Of a DNA stretch of 64,000 bases, positions 18,961 through 28,414 are shown piece after piece. Position 1 is the first letter of the stretch. The number at the start of each line of letters is the position of its first letter. Location: the NCBI RefSeq assembly GCF_020736845.1, contig NZ_JAFFQR010000015.1, positions 128,240 through 192,239 of the forward strand. Direction: 5' to 3'. The DNA comes from Paenibacillus farraposensis. GTDB lineage: Bacteria > Bacillota > Bacilli > Paenibacillales > Paenibacillaceae. A program made the position numbers and the translations under genes. Below the pieces are notes generated by a model. That model made no database searches and was not told where the DNA came from. It saw only the letters and a list, made by a program, of their open reading frames with translations.

Positions 18961-19661
18961 GACCAAGAGTAACGATTGTCATTCCCTTTTATAACTGTGG
19001 CTACGTGAATCAGGCTTTGCAAAGCGCACTGGAGCAAAGCTACGATCCGCTTGAGATTATCGTCGTCGATGATGGGTCCACGATACATCGCGAACTGCTT
19101 CAGCCCTATCTTCCATATATCTATTATTTGGGCAAAGCAAACGGCGGAACAGCCAGTGCGTTAAATCAAGGTATCCGGCATGCCAGCGGCGAATACATTG
19201 CATGGCTCAGCTCGGATGATACCTTCCACAAGGATAAAATCAACAACCAGATTTCCTTTATGATAGAGCAAAGTGCGTATATTTCCCACACCAACTTCAA
19301 CTTGATCAATCAATACAGCCAAATCACAAGCCAGCGGGCGGGAGCGGTATTTTCGACGGTACAGGAATTTTACCGTTGTTTTCTGGAAGGCAACCCGGTA
19401 AACGGATGCACGGTGATGTTCAAAAAAGAACTGTTTGCGCAGATAGGGTTATTCAATGAACTGCTGGCATATACCCACGATTTGGATATGTGGTACAGGG
19501 TGATGCTGGCAGGATACGCTTTTCCTTATTTAAACGAGGTGCTCGTAAACTATCGTTGGCACGATGGAATGGGAACCCAAAAGCATCGGCACGCCGTTGA
19601 ACAGGAGTACTTAATTACCCAGGCGCGTCACAGAATCAGCTTCACTGAACTGCTGAATTGA
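18957..19661 (+). CDS. Family 2 glycosyltransferase
   Basis: A compact 234-residue GT-A enzyme without extensions. It starts MRPRVTIVIPFYNCG, with EQSYDPLEIIVVDDGST, the metal-binding WLSSDDTF (residues 84-91) and a C-terminal THDLDMWYRVMLAGY region. GGAAGG supports the ATG at 18957, which overlaps the upstream stop. It is the last gene of this transcription unit; a terminator follows. Acceptor is unknown, likely the growing spore-surface glycan. Confidence 0.88.
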   Translation: MRPRVTIVIPFYNCGYVNQALQSALEQSYDPLEIIVVDDGSTIHRELLQPYLPYIYYLGKANGGTASALNQGIRHASGEYIAWLSSDDTFHKDKINNQISFMIEQSAYISHTNFNLINQYSQITSQRAGAVFSTVQEFYRCFLEGNPVNGCTVMFKKELFAQIGLFNELLAYTHDLDMWYRVMLAGYAFPYLNEVLVNYRWHDGMGTQKHRHAVEQEYLITQARHRISFTELLN

Positions 19662-19713
19662 TTTATTTCCATATAGCGCGAATCAGAGGCGTGTCATATA
19701 TGGCCGTGAAAGA

Positions 19714-19743
19714 AGAGGCTGAGCGGTTTCAGCCTCTTTTTTT
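19714..19743 (+). terminator. Rho-independent terminator
   Basis: GAGGCTGA and TTCAGCCTC form a near-perfect stem around GCGG, followed by seven T. It ends the operon whose last gene stops at 19661. Confidence 0.9.
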
Positions 19744-19921
19744 GCCAGTAAGCCTATTGAAATATGAGTGTAGATGCGCAGACCATGCGGTTAAGGAAGA
19801 AAGCCTATGATCTTCGGTGCCAGTATAGAGCACACAGATTCACAGGCCAAATTACAATCACTAGTGATGGTAGGGAGAGTCATCTTAGTTAGAAAAATAA
19901 TACTTTGTCATGATGCAAACC

Positions 19922-20282
19922 TTACACAATAGATACCGATCCCCAGTCACCGAACGGGAATGTATGCTCTGGTACGTTATTGCCAGCAGCATCTTTTCCT
20001 TGAGCTTCAATGGAGATGCCACTTATGAATCCGGCTGCGACTGGAGATGAAACTCTAATTTCATATGCTGGCACTACAGTAGGAATCGTAAGTGTAACAA
20101 CTGAATTTGGCGCACCCAGGGTAAATGTGGTTGTGAAATACAAGGTTGACACCGTACCTGTCGGTGGACTTCCGGGCGCACTGTACGCATTCACAATGAT
20201 GGGTACAAGTGGAGCTGCTGTTGTATTACTGATACGTAGTACAATAGAGCTCGAAATGAAAGTGCCATCTGGATTCAGGTTT
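19922..20282 (-). pseudogene. C-terminal remnant of a beta-rich surface protein
   Basis: Open frame from about 20280 to a stop at 19922, reading LNPDGTFISSS, VLRISNTTAAPLVP, VVTLTIPTVVPAYEIRVSS and GISIEAQGKDAAGN. The composition (Thr, Val, Ser, Pro; beta-strand periodicity; no Cys) fits an exported or exosporium-type beta domain. No start codon with a ribosome site exists; it is fused, out of frame, to the 5' piece of a glycosyltransferase gene at 20283. I read it as the 3' end of a gene joined by a deletion. Family unknown. Confidence 0.55.
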
Positions 20283-20486
20283 TCAACTTCTTATACCTGC
20301 ATTTTCTGCATCTTTGGACAGTATGCCGGAACCGGGAACAACTAACACAACCTCATATTTCCCGGCTAGGGTTTTGGCTAAAAAAAGCAGCCATTTCTCG
20401 GCACCCGACATTCGAGCCGGATGGCAAATATGTGAGAATAACATTACCTTGGATTTTCCGCTCACGGGCTTCATACCCTGGGACAC
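20283..20486 (-). pseudogene. N-terminal fragment of a GT4 glycosyltransferase
   Basis: Minus-strand reading from a GTG at 20486, downstream of AAAGGAGGTGA, gives KSKVMLFSHICHP, SGAEKWLLFLAKTL and VVLVVPGSGI before a stop at 20283. This matches the N-lobe of the enzyme encoded at 13287-14960 (KPKLMLFSHVSN, TGAEKLLL, LVTPDEG). About 60 of the expected 400 residues remain, so it is a broken paralogue. The cut coincides with the start of the beta-protein remnant. Confidence 0.75.
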
Positions 20487-20761
20487 TTCTCGGGTATGAT
20501 TGTCACCTCCTTTGGATAGGTAGTTTACTATATGAGCAATGTCTATCTGTCGACACAACCATTCACCTATGTATGATTCATTGTACAGCTTGTGCTTCCG
20601 CCTGCGCCAAGCTGTGCGGCAATGCATAAAATGTGTGAGAGGGGATAGCAGCATATGGGCCTGTCATACTGGCATAGACAATGTGCGGAGTGCATCTGTA
20701 TCCGAAATTGCTGGTAAGGTTCAAGCGCCGACCCGTTCAGGTATAAAAGGAGGGTGCGCTC

Positions 20762-21673
20762 GTGAAGGCTTTGGTCACCGGAGGGGCCGGATTCATCGGT
20801 TCCCATCTGGTGCGTGCGCTTGCTGATTCGGGCATCAGAGTGCATGTACTGGATAATCTGACGACTGGGAATGCCGCAAATGTGGACCCGCGCGCGGTCT
20901 TGCATATGGCGGATATTCGCAGTTCTGAAACCCGGACGCTGCTGATTCGGGAAAGCCCGGATATTGTGTTTCACTTGGCGGCACAGGCTGATGAGCAGCA
21001 ATCCATTCATCAACCGGATGAGGACGCGGATGTGAATGTGATGGGGACGATTCATTTGTTGCAGGCTTGCCATGAGGCCGGTGTACCCAAATTTATATTT
21101 GCGTCTACATCCGGCGTATACGGAGAGCTGGAGAAGCAATGCATTCAGGAAGACGATCCCGCGGAGCCGATCTCGGCCTATGGGCTGTCCAAGCTGACCG
21201 CAGAGTCGTATATTCGGCTTTTTCATCGGTTATACGGCATGAACTACACGATTTTGCGTTACGGAAATGTGTATGGTCCCGGCCAGGCGGCGAAGGGAGA
21301 GGGCGGCGTAGTCGCTCTGTTTATGGAGCGGCTGAAAAAAGGAAGCCCCTTGCTCATTCACGGCGACGGAACGCAGACCCGCGACTTTGTGTACGTCAAG
21401 GACGTAGTCAGAGCGAATATAGCGGCGATACGCGCAGCGGATCAACGCACGGTACATGTAAGTACGGGACGAACGACATCCATTAATCGATTGGCCTATG
21501 ATTTGCTAAAGCTGCACGGTTCATCCGTTCGTCCCGTATATTCATCCGCGCGTCCGGGAGACATTCACCATAGCTGCCTTAGCAACGCAGTCGCCAGGCA
21601 TTGGCTTCACTGGGAACCGCTGTACGGCATCTCCGCTGGCTTAAAGGAAACATATATCAGCAGTATGGGTTGA
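20762..21673 (+). CDS. UDP-glucose 4-epimerase-like NDP-sugar epimerase
   Basis: A 303-residue extended SDR enzyme. GTG at 20762 follows AAAGGAGGG. It has VTGGAGFIGSHLV at the N-terminus, VLDNLTTGN (the NAD adenosine site), HLAAQADEQQS, the catalytic Ser in STSGVYGE and SAYGLSKL (Tyr-x3-Lys), then RYGNVYGPGQ and TRDFVYVKDVV. These are typical of GalE-like 4-epimerases or UDP-glucuronate epimerases of polysaccharide loci. It is separated from the main operon by broken genes but lies in the same direction and probably feeds the same glycan. Confidence 0.85.
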   Translation: MKALVTGGAGFIGSHLVRALADSGIRVHVLDNLTTGNAANVDPRAVLHMADIRSSETRTLLIRESPDIVFHLAAQADEQQSIHQPDEDADVNVMGTIHLLQACHEAGVPKFIFASTSGVYGELEKQCIQEDDPAEPISAYGLSKLTAESYIRLFHRLYGMNYTILRYGNVYGPGQAAKGEGGVVALFMERLKKGSPLLIHGDGTQTRDFVYVKDVVRANIAAIRAADQRTVHVSTGRTTSINRLAYDLLKLHGSSVRPVYSSARPGDIHHSCLSNAVARHWLHWEPLYGISAGLKETYISSMG

Positions 21674-21819
21674 TATCACGACCTCTGTTATAGTAACCAA
21701 TTCAGCCGTTTACACGGATATCATAGTGGAAAATGGGACGGATATTCATGCCGGAGAACGTTTGTTGAGAATTAAATAGATTCACAAGATACGAAGACGA
21801 TCACTGCATCGTAGCGATG

Positions 21820-21880
21820 AACCTCTACCAGTTTTTAAAATTTTTCTTTAGAAGAAATTCGAAACAGGTGGAGGTTTTTT
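21820..21880 (+). terminator. Terminator-like long hairpin
   Basis: AACCTCtACCaGTTT at 21820-21834 pairs with AAACaGGTgGAGGTT at 21862-21876, followed by a T-run. It is about 150 bases past the epimerase stop. Confidence 0.7.
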
Positions 21881-22149
21881 ATTTCTGTACCCTGTTGATA
21901 ATAGAGAATGGGGATATGCATTCCCCTATACCAAGTTATCCAACCCGAAGAGACGGGGGGCATCAATGGAAATCAATGTTCACATTTTAGACACATTGTT
22001 TTAAGCTTTTATTTAAGTGACGTTAAGCTAGAGTTATATATGTGGGCTTATCATTAGATTTTAAAAGTGTAGCATTAGACCGGGGAGACCGCTTCGCAAG
22101 GGATTGGGCTTCCAATCTGCTGCTACTGATCATAGAAAGGGTGAAACGT

Positions 22150-23265
22150 GTGCTCAAGGTGCAACAGGTGAGCAAGTGGTATGAAGGCAACCGGGGCGTA
22201 CATAAGCTGGATTTTGAAATGCAGCGCGGTGAAATTGTCGGTTTTTTGGGGCCAAACGGTGCGGGCAAAACGACGACGATGCGCATGATTACGGGGTATC
22301 TCCAGCCAAGCGAGGGAGTCATCACGATTGATGGCATTCCGATTCAGGATAAGGGCAGACAGGCTCGTTCCAAAATCGGCTATTTGCCAGAGACTCCGCC
22401 TTTGTATGGAGATATGACCGTACAATCCTATTTGAAGTTTGTGTCCAGCATTCGGGATGTGCCTGCGAGAGAGCAAAAGCTGCGTATTTCTGAAATGATT
22501 TCCCGGCTGGGGCTGAACGGACGCGAAAAACAGTGGGTACGAAGCTTGTCCAAAGGGTATAAACAACGTTTGGGACTGGCCGGAGCAATGATCCATAACC
22601 CGGATTTGCTGGTACTGGATGAACCAACTTCAGGATTGGACCCCAATCAGATTTTGGAGATTCGTCAGCTTATTCAGGAGATTGGCGAAAATCATACGGT
22701 ATTGCTTAGCACGCATATTTTGCCTGAGGTCGATGCTTTGTGCAATCGGGTTCTTATCATCCATGAGGGGGAGTTGGTGCTGGATGGGCGGCCTGATGCA
22801 CTCGGTGGTTCGATGGAGGATGGATTTAAGGTAAAGGTGGAAATCAAAGGTCAGCGTGAACAGGTGCTGGATGTCCTGCGTGCTTGGGGAAAAGTCGAGG
22901 CCGAACCTTTAACACCTTCCTTGTCTCAAGACGATGAGAAGCAGGCTGAAATAGAGCGGAATTGGACTGGGCTATTACTAACCGGGGCTTCCAGTGAGGA
23001 TTTCCGCGAGGAGTTATTTTATGTACTGTCTGAGGCCAAGCTTCCGATTCTGGAGATGAAAAAAGAGAATCTTAGCCTGGAAAATATCTTCCAGCAGCTG
23101 ACGACTCGCGAGCCGGGTGCAGGCCAGGCTGGCGATCAAGCGGGTCAGCATCTGCCTTCCGCAGAGAATGCAGCATCTAGGGATGTTACGGCAGATGATG
23201 AAGAAGCTGTGGCCCTTGGTGACAAGGCTGAGGAAGAGAAGGATACAGGAGGGCATCGGTCATGA
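22150..23265 (+). CDS. ABC transporter ATP-binding protein (Gld-type exporter)
   Basis: About 372 residues, from a GTG at 22150 after GAAAGGGTGA. The nucleotide-binding domain has Walker A GPNGAGKTT near residue 38, signature LSKGYKQRL, Walker B LLVLDEPTSGLDPNQ and the switch His in LSTHILPEV. A GldA-like C-terminal region follows, then an Ala/Glu-rich, probably disordered tail from about 310. It energises the membrane protein encoded next (ATGA overlap). Four-gene order ATPase, ABC-2 permease, auxiliary GldG-like protein and DUF4340 protein is a known gliding-type transporter arrangement found also in non-gliding bacteria, substrate unknown. Confidence 0.9.
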   Translation: MLKVQQVSKWYEGNRGVHKLDFEMQRGEIVGFLGPNGAGKTTTMRMITGYLQPSEGVITIDGIPIQDKGRQARSKIGYLPETPPLYGDMTVQSYLKFVSSIRDVPAREQKLRISEMISRLGLNGREKQWVRSLSKGYKQRLGLAGAMIHNPDLLVLDEPTSGLDPNQILEIRQLIQEIGENHTVLLSTHILPEVDALCNRVLIIHEGELVLDGRPDALGGSMEDGFKVKVEIKGQREQVLDVLRAWGKVEAEPLTPSLSQDDEKQAEIERNWTGLLLTGASSEDFREELFYVLSEAKLPILEMKKENLSLENIFQQLTTREPGAGQAGDQAGQHLPSAENAASRDVTADDEEAVALGDKAEEEKDTGGHRS

Positions 23266-23984
23266 GGCGTTTAATTGCGGTTTGCCAAAAAGAGCTGCAG
23301 GCCTATTTGTGGACACCAACGACGTATTTTGCGCTGGCAGTGTATATGCTGCTGACAGGACTGCTCTTTTATGTGAACTTTGTCATGTATCAGCCCAGCA
23401 TTCTGGATTATCGGTTAGTGCTTGGTGATACGCTGTCCATGCTGGTGTTTGTCGTTCCACTGCTTACCATGCGGCTGGTCGCGGAGGAATTCAGGCAGGG
23501 GACGGATGAACTGTTGCTCACCTCACCTGTGAGTGTGACGGAAATAATTATAGGGAAATTTCTGGCATCGCTAGGGATGTTGCTTATGTTGGTGCTGTGC
23601 AGTCTGGCGTATCCGGTCGTGATGTCTTTTTATGGGTCGCTGGACTGGATGCTGGTATTTACATCTGTGATCGGTTTGTTCATGCTTGGTGCAGCCATGA
23701 TGGCGATCGGCTTGTTCGCTTCGACGCTTTCACAGCATCAGATGATGGCGGCGGTCGTCAGCTTTATTATTTTGCTTGTATTCTGGATGCTGGATTCGTT
23801 TGGGGGACAAACGGGCACAGCTGCGACGGTTCAGCAATGGCTGGAGCCTTTTTCACTAACCGCACGGTTTGACAGCTTCACCAAAGGATTGCTGAACGGA
23901 GCCGATGTGTTGTATTACGTGACGATAGCGGCACTCTTTTTGCTGTTCAGCATCCAAGTCGTGGAACGGAAACGGTGGAGGTGA
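23262..23984 (+). CDS. ABC-2 type permease
   Basis: A 240-residue integral membrane protein with about six hydrophobic segments (near residues 18-40, 55-75, 100-125, 135-160, 168-185 and 215-232). The N-terminus is MRRLIAVCQKELQAYLWTPTTYF and the loop MRLVAEEFRQGTDELLLTSPVSVTEII is typical of GldF-like and ABC-2 permeases. It pairs with the ATPase at 22150 and starts inside its last codons. Confidence 0.88.
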   Translation: MRRLIAVCQKELQAYLWTPTTYFALAVYMLLTGLLFYVNFVMYQPSILDYRLVLGDTLSMLVFVVPLLTMRLVAEEFRQGTDELLLTSPVSVTEIIIGKFLASLGMLLMLVLCSLAYPVVMSFYGSLDWMLVFTSVIGLFMLGAAMMAIGLFASTLSQHQMMAAVVSFIILLVFWMLDSFGGQTGTAATVQQWLEPFSLTARFDSFTKGLLNGADVLYYVTIAALFLLFSIQVVERKRWR

Positions 23985-23988
23985 GCAG

Positions 23989-25380
23989 ATGAAAAAATGG
24001 CTGGGTCATACAAACAGTGTGGTGTTGTCGGTTGCTGCTGCAGGTATTTTTATTTTGTTGACGCTATTCCTGCGTTCAATGGGAGGATTTCAGCTGGATT
24101 TGACGGCAGGCAAGCAGTATACGCTGTCTGACCAGACGATAACGGCTATTCAGGGAGTGAAGGAGGACGTGCGATTCATTGCTTTTACCGTATCCACTTC
24201 ACAAAACCAGAAGCTGAACCGGGATGTTACAGATATGCTGAGCGAATACGCCAAGCGTAACAGCAAGATCAAGGTTGAGCAATACGATCTGAACCAGGAA
24301 CCGGTGCTGGCCAAGCAATATGGTGTTACCGCAGCATCTATTGTGTTGGTGCAAGGGGAAAAGAAACGGGTAATAGATATGGGCAGTCTGTTTACACAAG
24401 CACCGGGAGGCAGTGAAGGAGCATATCAGTTTACCGGTGAAGAAAAGCTGACCAGCGGACTGCTGGGACTGTCCTCTACCCGGCAAGGGAAAGTGATTTT
24501 TCTGACCGGACATGAGGAGATTCCTTTGTCTCAAATGACTGAATTAAGCAGCTCACTGGCACAGGACAATGTAAAAACAGAAGAGGTATTGCTTAATCGG
24601 ACGGGCAGTGTGCCTAAAGATGCATCCGTGCTGGCTATTGTCGGACCGCAGCGGGATATCAGTGCGACAGAGCTGAAGAGTATTCGCGCGTACCTGAGCG
24701 GTGGCGGAAAGCTTTTTATGGCGTTAGGCTTTCATCCGAACATGGAAACTAGTTGGAAAAACCTGGACGTCCTGGCGGCTGATTATGGAGTGAAGGATAC
24801 GCATGCAATTGTGGTAGATCAGGAGCAGACCAATACGCTCGGGCCTTTGTGGACAGTTCCTACCTTTGGCAGTCATGCGATCACCGATAAGCTGGCTGCT
24901 TCCAATCTGTATCCGATTCTTTCGCTGTCTATTGCTTTGCAAACCGGGGAACAAAAAAATTGGAAGACTACGCCTTTGCTAAAATCTTCTGCCGCCAGCT
25001 ATGGTGAAACGAATATTCAGGGACTGCTGAACAACGAAACGCAGAAGGATAGCAAGGACCTGCAGGGGCCGCTTGATCTGGGTTATGCGGTAGACGGAAA
25101 AGACGGCAAGCCCAAGGCTGTGATTCTTGGAACGTCGGCGCTTCTAAGCGACACTGAAATCGGCACGGCAGGAAATCGGGATTTTGTGCTAAACAGTCTG
25201 AATTATATACAGGAGCACTCCGATGGGCTCACCATTCGACCACGTCAGGAGCAGGATTACAAGATGGCCTATTTGACTCCTGCGCAAGCAAAAACGATAT
25301 TGATCATATCTGTTATCGGATTGCCGCTGCTGTTCGTGGTTATCGGAATCTTATTATGGTGGAGGCGAAGAAGTGCATGA
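23989..25380 (+). CDS. GldG-like ABC transporter auxiliary protein
   Basis: A 463-residue protein with an N-terminal membrane anchor (residues 11-30), a large extracytoplasmic region resembling the ABC-transporter auxiliary family (LDLTAGKQYTLSDQT, VSTSQNQKLNRDVTDML, LTGHEEIPLSQM, GPQRDISATELKSI, LSGGGKLFMALG) and a C-terminal membrane helix (about 437-457). It would sit beside the permease and may gate or bind the substrate. A ribosome site, GGTGAGC, overlaps the end of the permease gene, four bases earlier. Confidence 0.88.
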   Translation: MKKWLGHTNSVVLSVAAAGIFILLTLFLRSMGGFQLDLTAGKQYTLSDQTITAIQGVKEDVRFIAFTVSTSQNQKLNRDVTDMLSEYAKRNSKIKVEQYDLNQEPVLAKQYGVTAASIVLVQGEKKRVIDMGSLFTQAPGGSEGAYQFTGEEKLTSGLLGLSSTRQGKVIFLTGHEEIPLSQMTELSSSLAQDNVKTEEVLLNRTGSVPKDASVLAIVGPQRDISATELKSIRAYLSGGGKLFMALGFHPNMETSWKNLDVLAADYGVKDTHAIVVDQEQTNTLGPLWTVPTFGSHAITDKLAASNLYPILSLSIALQTGEQKNWKTTPLLKSSAASYGETNIQGLLNNETQKDSKDLQGPLDLGYAVDGKDGKPKAVILGTSALLSDTEIGTAGNRDFVLNSLNYIQEHSDGLTIRPRQEQDYKMAYLTPAQAKTILIISVIGLPLLFVVIGILLWWRRRSA

Positions 25381-26315
25381 GAAAATGGATACCCACCGTG
25401 CTGCTGTTGGTTGTATTGGGAGCGGGTATAATCTACGCCAAGAGCCAAAACTTTTTCCGCGAGCAAGCTCCGGCGGCCCGCCAGATGGTTCAGCTTACCC
25501 GGGGAGATATTACGTCTTTCGCTATAACAGGGAAGGACGGCAAAACGGTGGAGCTTGTACAGCGTGATGGCAAATGGAGTATGAGTAAGCCGCAGTCTTA
25601 TCCTTTAAACGGATATACCATCGACAATTGGTTAACCGCTATGCTGGATGTGAAGCTGGGCGAAGGAGTAGAGTCTTCTCCCAAAGACGTAGCCAAGTAC
25701 GGAATCAGCGCTACCCAAGACCGGATTGAGATCAAGACCAAGCAGGGTGATGTACACACCTATGCTTTTGGTGAAGCGCTGCCTTCCGGAGATGCTGTTT
25801 ATGTATTATCAGATAAAAAAGAGGTCGCTTCCGTGCCGATCGATACCCTTTCGGGATTACTGCTGGGTACTACGGATTTTACGGATACGACGCCGTTCGA
25901 TTGGGACGATGACAAGCTGAGCGGGATTGAGTGGGAAGGCCGGAACGCCTCATGGATGCTTAAAGCCTCAGGTCACAGTGAAGCCGGGGACAGTGCTTCC
26001 ACCTCCTGGACGCTGAACGGCAAGTCAATAGCCAGCGATACGGCGACCTCCTTGTCGCAGCAAATCAAAAACCTGGCTAGCAACCAATCCCTGCGCAAAG
26101 CCTCCGAGCTGAGCAAGCCTGTTCATCGCTTTACGCTAAGTGTATCGCTGGATCAGGATGATTCCCAGTTGGTCTATCAGGGCTGGACGCTTAGCGATGA
26201 TCCGAATACCGTATGGGTTGTACCTCCGCAAAGCAGCTGGGCCTATGGACTGTCTGTATCTGATGTGAACCGTATCGAACAAAATGGGCACGACCAGGCT
26301 CAGACTAAAAAATGA
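25377..26315 (+). CDS. DUF4340-type membrane-anchored protein
   Basis: A 312-residue protein: the start at 25377 follows GGAGGCG and overlaps the previous stop (ATGA). One N-terminal membrane segment (residues 5-22) is followed by an extracytoplasmic beta-rich domain with GDITSFAITGKDGKTVELVQRDGKWSM (each part a short DUF4340 hallmark), YGISATQDRIEI and PFDWDDDKLSGIEW. It is the last gene of the exporter operon. Such proteins accompany GldG-like subunits; molecular role is unknown. Confidence 0.8.
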   Translation: MRKWIPTVLLLVVLGAGIIYAKSQNFFREQAPAARQMVQLTRGDITSFAITGKDGKTVELVQRDGKWSMSKPQSYPLNGYTIDNWLTAMLDVKLGEGVESSPKDVAKYGISATQDRIEIKTKQGDVHTYAFGEALPSGDAVYVLSDKKEVASVPIDTLSGLLLGTTDFTDTTPFDWDDDKLSGIEWEGRNASWMLKASGHSEAGDSASTSWTLNGKSIASDTATSLSQQIKNLASNQSLRKASELSKPVHRFTLSVSLDQDDSQLVYQGWTLSDDPNTVWVVPPQSSWAYGLSVSDVNRIEQNGHDQAQTKK

Positions 26316-26342
26316 ATTGGCAATCCACTTATGTGGATGATC

Positions 26343-26386
26343 AAAGAGGCTCCAGAGGCGAAGCATCGTCGGCTGGAGCTTCTTTG
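26343..26386 (+). terminator. Rho-independent terminator of the exporter operon
   Basis: AAAGAGGCTCCAG at 26343-26355 pairs with CTGGAGCTTCTTT at 26373-26385. It lies 28 bases after the last operon gene. Confidence 0.8.
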
Positions 26387-26566
26387 TGTTCATTTTTCAT
26401 CAGGCTTGCTGCATTTGGAAGAAGGACCGCTGCTGCATCCATCTGAAATGTATTCCCTCCTTTTTAGCTGTGTATATAAGGAAGGTAAATAAAAAGAACC
26501 ATACCAGTCCAGTTCAATGGAATTTGACACCATTTTCAACCGTGAGGGCTTCAGATGCTTGTCCCT

Positions 26567-27117
26567 TTAAATTTGCCGCCGCGGATAAAGTAGGAAATTG
26601 TCGATCTCGCTATAAGTGGATTGTAAAACAGAAGCAGTCAGGGAAGATGCTGCTGGAAGTGCCTCTGTTTCCTGGTTTAATGCTAGAGTGTTCGCTTGGA
26701 GGTAGGGCTGAATCAGGGGAAAGACGTAAGAGCTGGTACGAACTTTGGCATGATCCCAGGGTCCGACTTTAACTACACGTCCACCGGGAAGCTTTGCATT
26801 GTCGAAAGTGACCATACCATCATTTTTGTCAAAGGTTGAGAGATAAAGTCCGACTAGTATGTAGGAAGCGCTACCGTCAGACCAGTTATCACCGGCAAAT
26901 GTGAAAAATGGAATGGTAGTCGCGTTGCTGAGTGAATCGGTCTTGGAGCGGAAATACTTCATATAAGATGTTTGTAATGTAGAGGTACCGGGATTTTGTG
27001 ACCCGACGATATCTGCCAGCCATCCGGCCCAGCTGCTGTAGAACCTGCAAAAGCGCTTACAGGTACAAGCGTCGCAGATAACCAAAAAATAAGCATCAAA
27101 ACGGTGATCTTTTTCAA
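26567..27117 (-). pseudogene. Secreted alpha/beta hydrolase (lipase-like), truncated and frameshifted
   Basis: A TTG at 27117 after AAGAGGA starts a signal peptide (LKKITVLMLIFWLSATL, SAFAG). About 30 residues on, the frame must shift near 27030 to continue as AGWLADIVGSQNPGTST and then to the hydrolase end: FFTFAGDNWSDGS, NDGMVTFDNAKLPGG (likely catalytic Asp) and VGPWDHAKVRTSS (likely catalytic His). The Gly-x-Ser-x-Gly nucleophile region and most of the domain are missing, so there is an internal deletion as well as a shift. The resemblance to triacylglycerol lipases is mine from motif memory. Not functional. Confidence 0.72.
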
Positions 27118-27310
27118 GCTTGGAATCCTCTTTGTAAAATAAAGTATTTTTCCTAGTCTATTATACATACCATCAAGTGGTAAATCGTCAATTCTATTTC
27201 ATATTTACATTAAAATTTATTTTTTTAGTCATTTTTTAGTTAGGATATCCCTAAGATTCATGGCGCATGCTAATCTCGTCACACATTTTATATGTATGGA
27301 GGATGAGCTC

Positions 27311-28330
27311 ATGCCAGGAACGAAGAAGATCATCAGTTTGACGATTTCTGCTGCTTTACTTGCGAGCATGGCTACTTTGACGGGATGTGGGACTGCGGAT
27401 CGTAACGCCCGCACGAACACAACCCGCTATAACGTGCAAAACACACGTCCTTTGGATGGTGTAAACCGTGATGGTGTGAACCGATTCGGGGCAAGAACCA
27501 ACGGTATGAACGTGGCGCCATTGAGCACGAATACCAACGTTACCGGACACCCGGTTCGTAATTTGCAAGTCGACCGCAATTTGTCCAAACGCATATCCGA
27601 GTTGCCGGATGTAAAATCTGCCACAGTGCTGGTTGGTGATCGTCATGCTTATGTTGCGGTAGCTTTAAAAGATCAGGCCAATAAAACCGGTGTAGCTACT
27701 CCAAGCGGCAAAGGTACTACACACGGCATGACTACACATGGTGTAACTACACATGGTGTAACTACAGATGGCGTAACTACACATGGAGTGAATGGGACAA
27801 GAGGCAATTACACCACCGATGGTATAGCCCCGGGAGCTACGTACAATGGAGTTACCGGATACGGGACACCTGTGCGTCGAGGCGACGGATTATACGGCAC
27901 AATGGGGACTGGTTCTTATGGTATGATTCGTGGTTTGACTGATGGTACCCGCACGGATGGTACCCGCACGGATGGTGCTCACATGTATGGTACCCATACG
28001 GATGGCACTACAGTACAAGGTGCAGGAACGGCCTATGAACCAGCTGGGTTAACCCAAGCTGTCAAGAGCCGTATCGCTAACAAGGTTAAGCAATTTGCGC
28101 CTTCGATTCAACAGGTGTATGTATCGGCGAACCCGGATTTTGTCAAGCACTCCACGGACTTTGCACGCAGTGTACAAAGTGGTCATCCGGTTAAAGGCTT
28201 AAGCGCTCAATTGGTGGATATCATTCAACGCATTTTCCCAGCACCAGCGGCTGGGACAAACCGTCCATTATTAAATACACCACCAACACGCCCGCAAAAT
28301 CATACGCCTGCACCTTTGAATTATCGTTAA
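27311..28330 (+). CDS. YhcN/YlaJ-type sporulation lipoprotein with repeat inserts
   Basis: A 339-residue lipoprotein. The ATG at 27311 follows GGAGGATGAG. Residues 1-29 are a lipoprotein signal ending LTGCG, so Cys is lipidated. VDRNLSKRISELPDVKSATVLVGDRHAYVAV is the YhcN/YlaJ-type core (its pieces are VRNLQVDRNLS, LPDVKSATVLVGD), continued after residue 250 by VKSRIANKVKQFAPSIQQVYVSANPDF. Between them is a low-complexity insert with THGVT and DGTRT repeats plus Gly/Tyr stretches, far longer than in Bacillus relatives. Such proteins are made in the forespore and affect spore outgrowth or cortex. A hairpin terminator follows. Confidence 0.85.
   Translation: MPGTKKIISLTISAALLASMATLTGCGTADRNARTNTTRYNVQNTRPLDGVNRDGVNRFGARTNGMNVAPLSTNTNVTGHPVRNLQVDRNLSKRISELPDVKSATVLVGDRHAYVAVALKDQANKTGVATPSGKGTTHGMTTHGVTTHGVTTDGVTTHGVNGTRGNYTTDGIAPGATYNGVTGYGTPVRRGDGLYGTMGTGSYGMIRGLTDGTRTDGTRTDGAHMYGTHTDGTTVQGAGTAYEPAGLTQAVKSRIANKVKQFAPSIQQVYVSANPDFVKHSTDFARSVQSGHPVKGLSAQLVDIIQRIFPAPAAGTNRPLLNTPPTRPQNHTPAPLNYR
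27716..27789 (+). repeat. Short tandem repeats inside the lipoprotein gene
   Basis: A 15-base unit close to ACTACACATGGTGTA recurs about five times, coding THGVT/TDGVT. A second array of the unit GGTACCCGCACGGAT lies at 27953-27990. Such arrays can change copy number by slippage, always in frame because units are multiples of three. Confidence 0.8.
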
Positions 28331-28354
28331 TTCACGATTATATATGTGTACTGC

Positions 28355-28405
28355 CAAAAAAGAGCTATCCATTTCGGCGAATGCGCCGACGGATAGCTCT
28401 TTGGT
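28355..28405. terminator. Bidirectional terminator
   Basis: AAAGAGCTATCC at 28359-28370 pairs with GGATAGCTCTTT at 28391-28402, with an inner TCGGCG/CGCCGA stem. A- and T-runs flank both sides. It serves the lipoprotein gene and the converging nagA gene. Confidence 0.85.
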
Positions 28406-28414
28406 TTAGGGGAA

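Noticed and set aside
27716-28010. Possible CRISPR array
   Set aside because: Units are adjacent without spacers, are multiples of three and encode protein repeats in frame.
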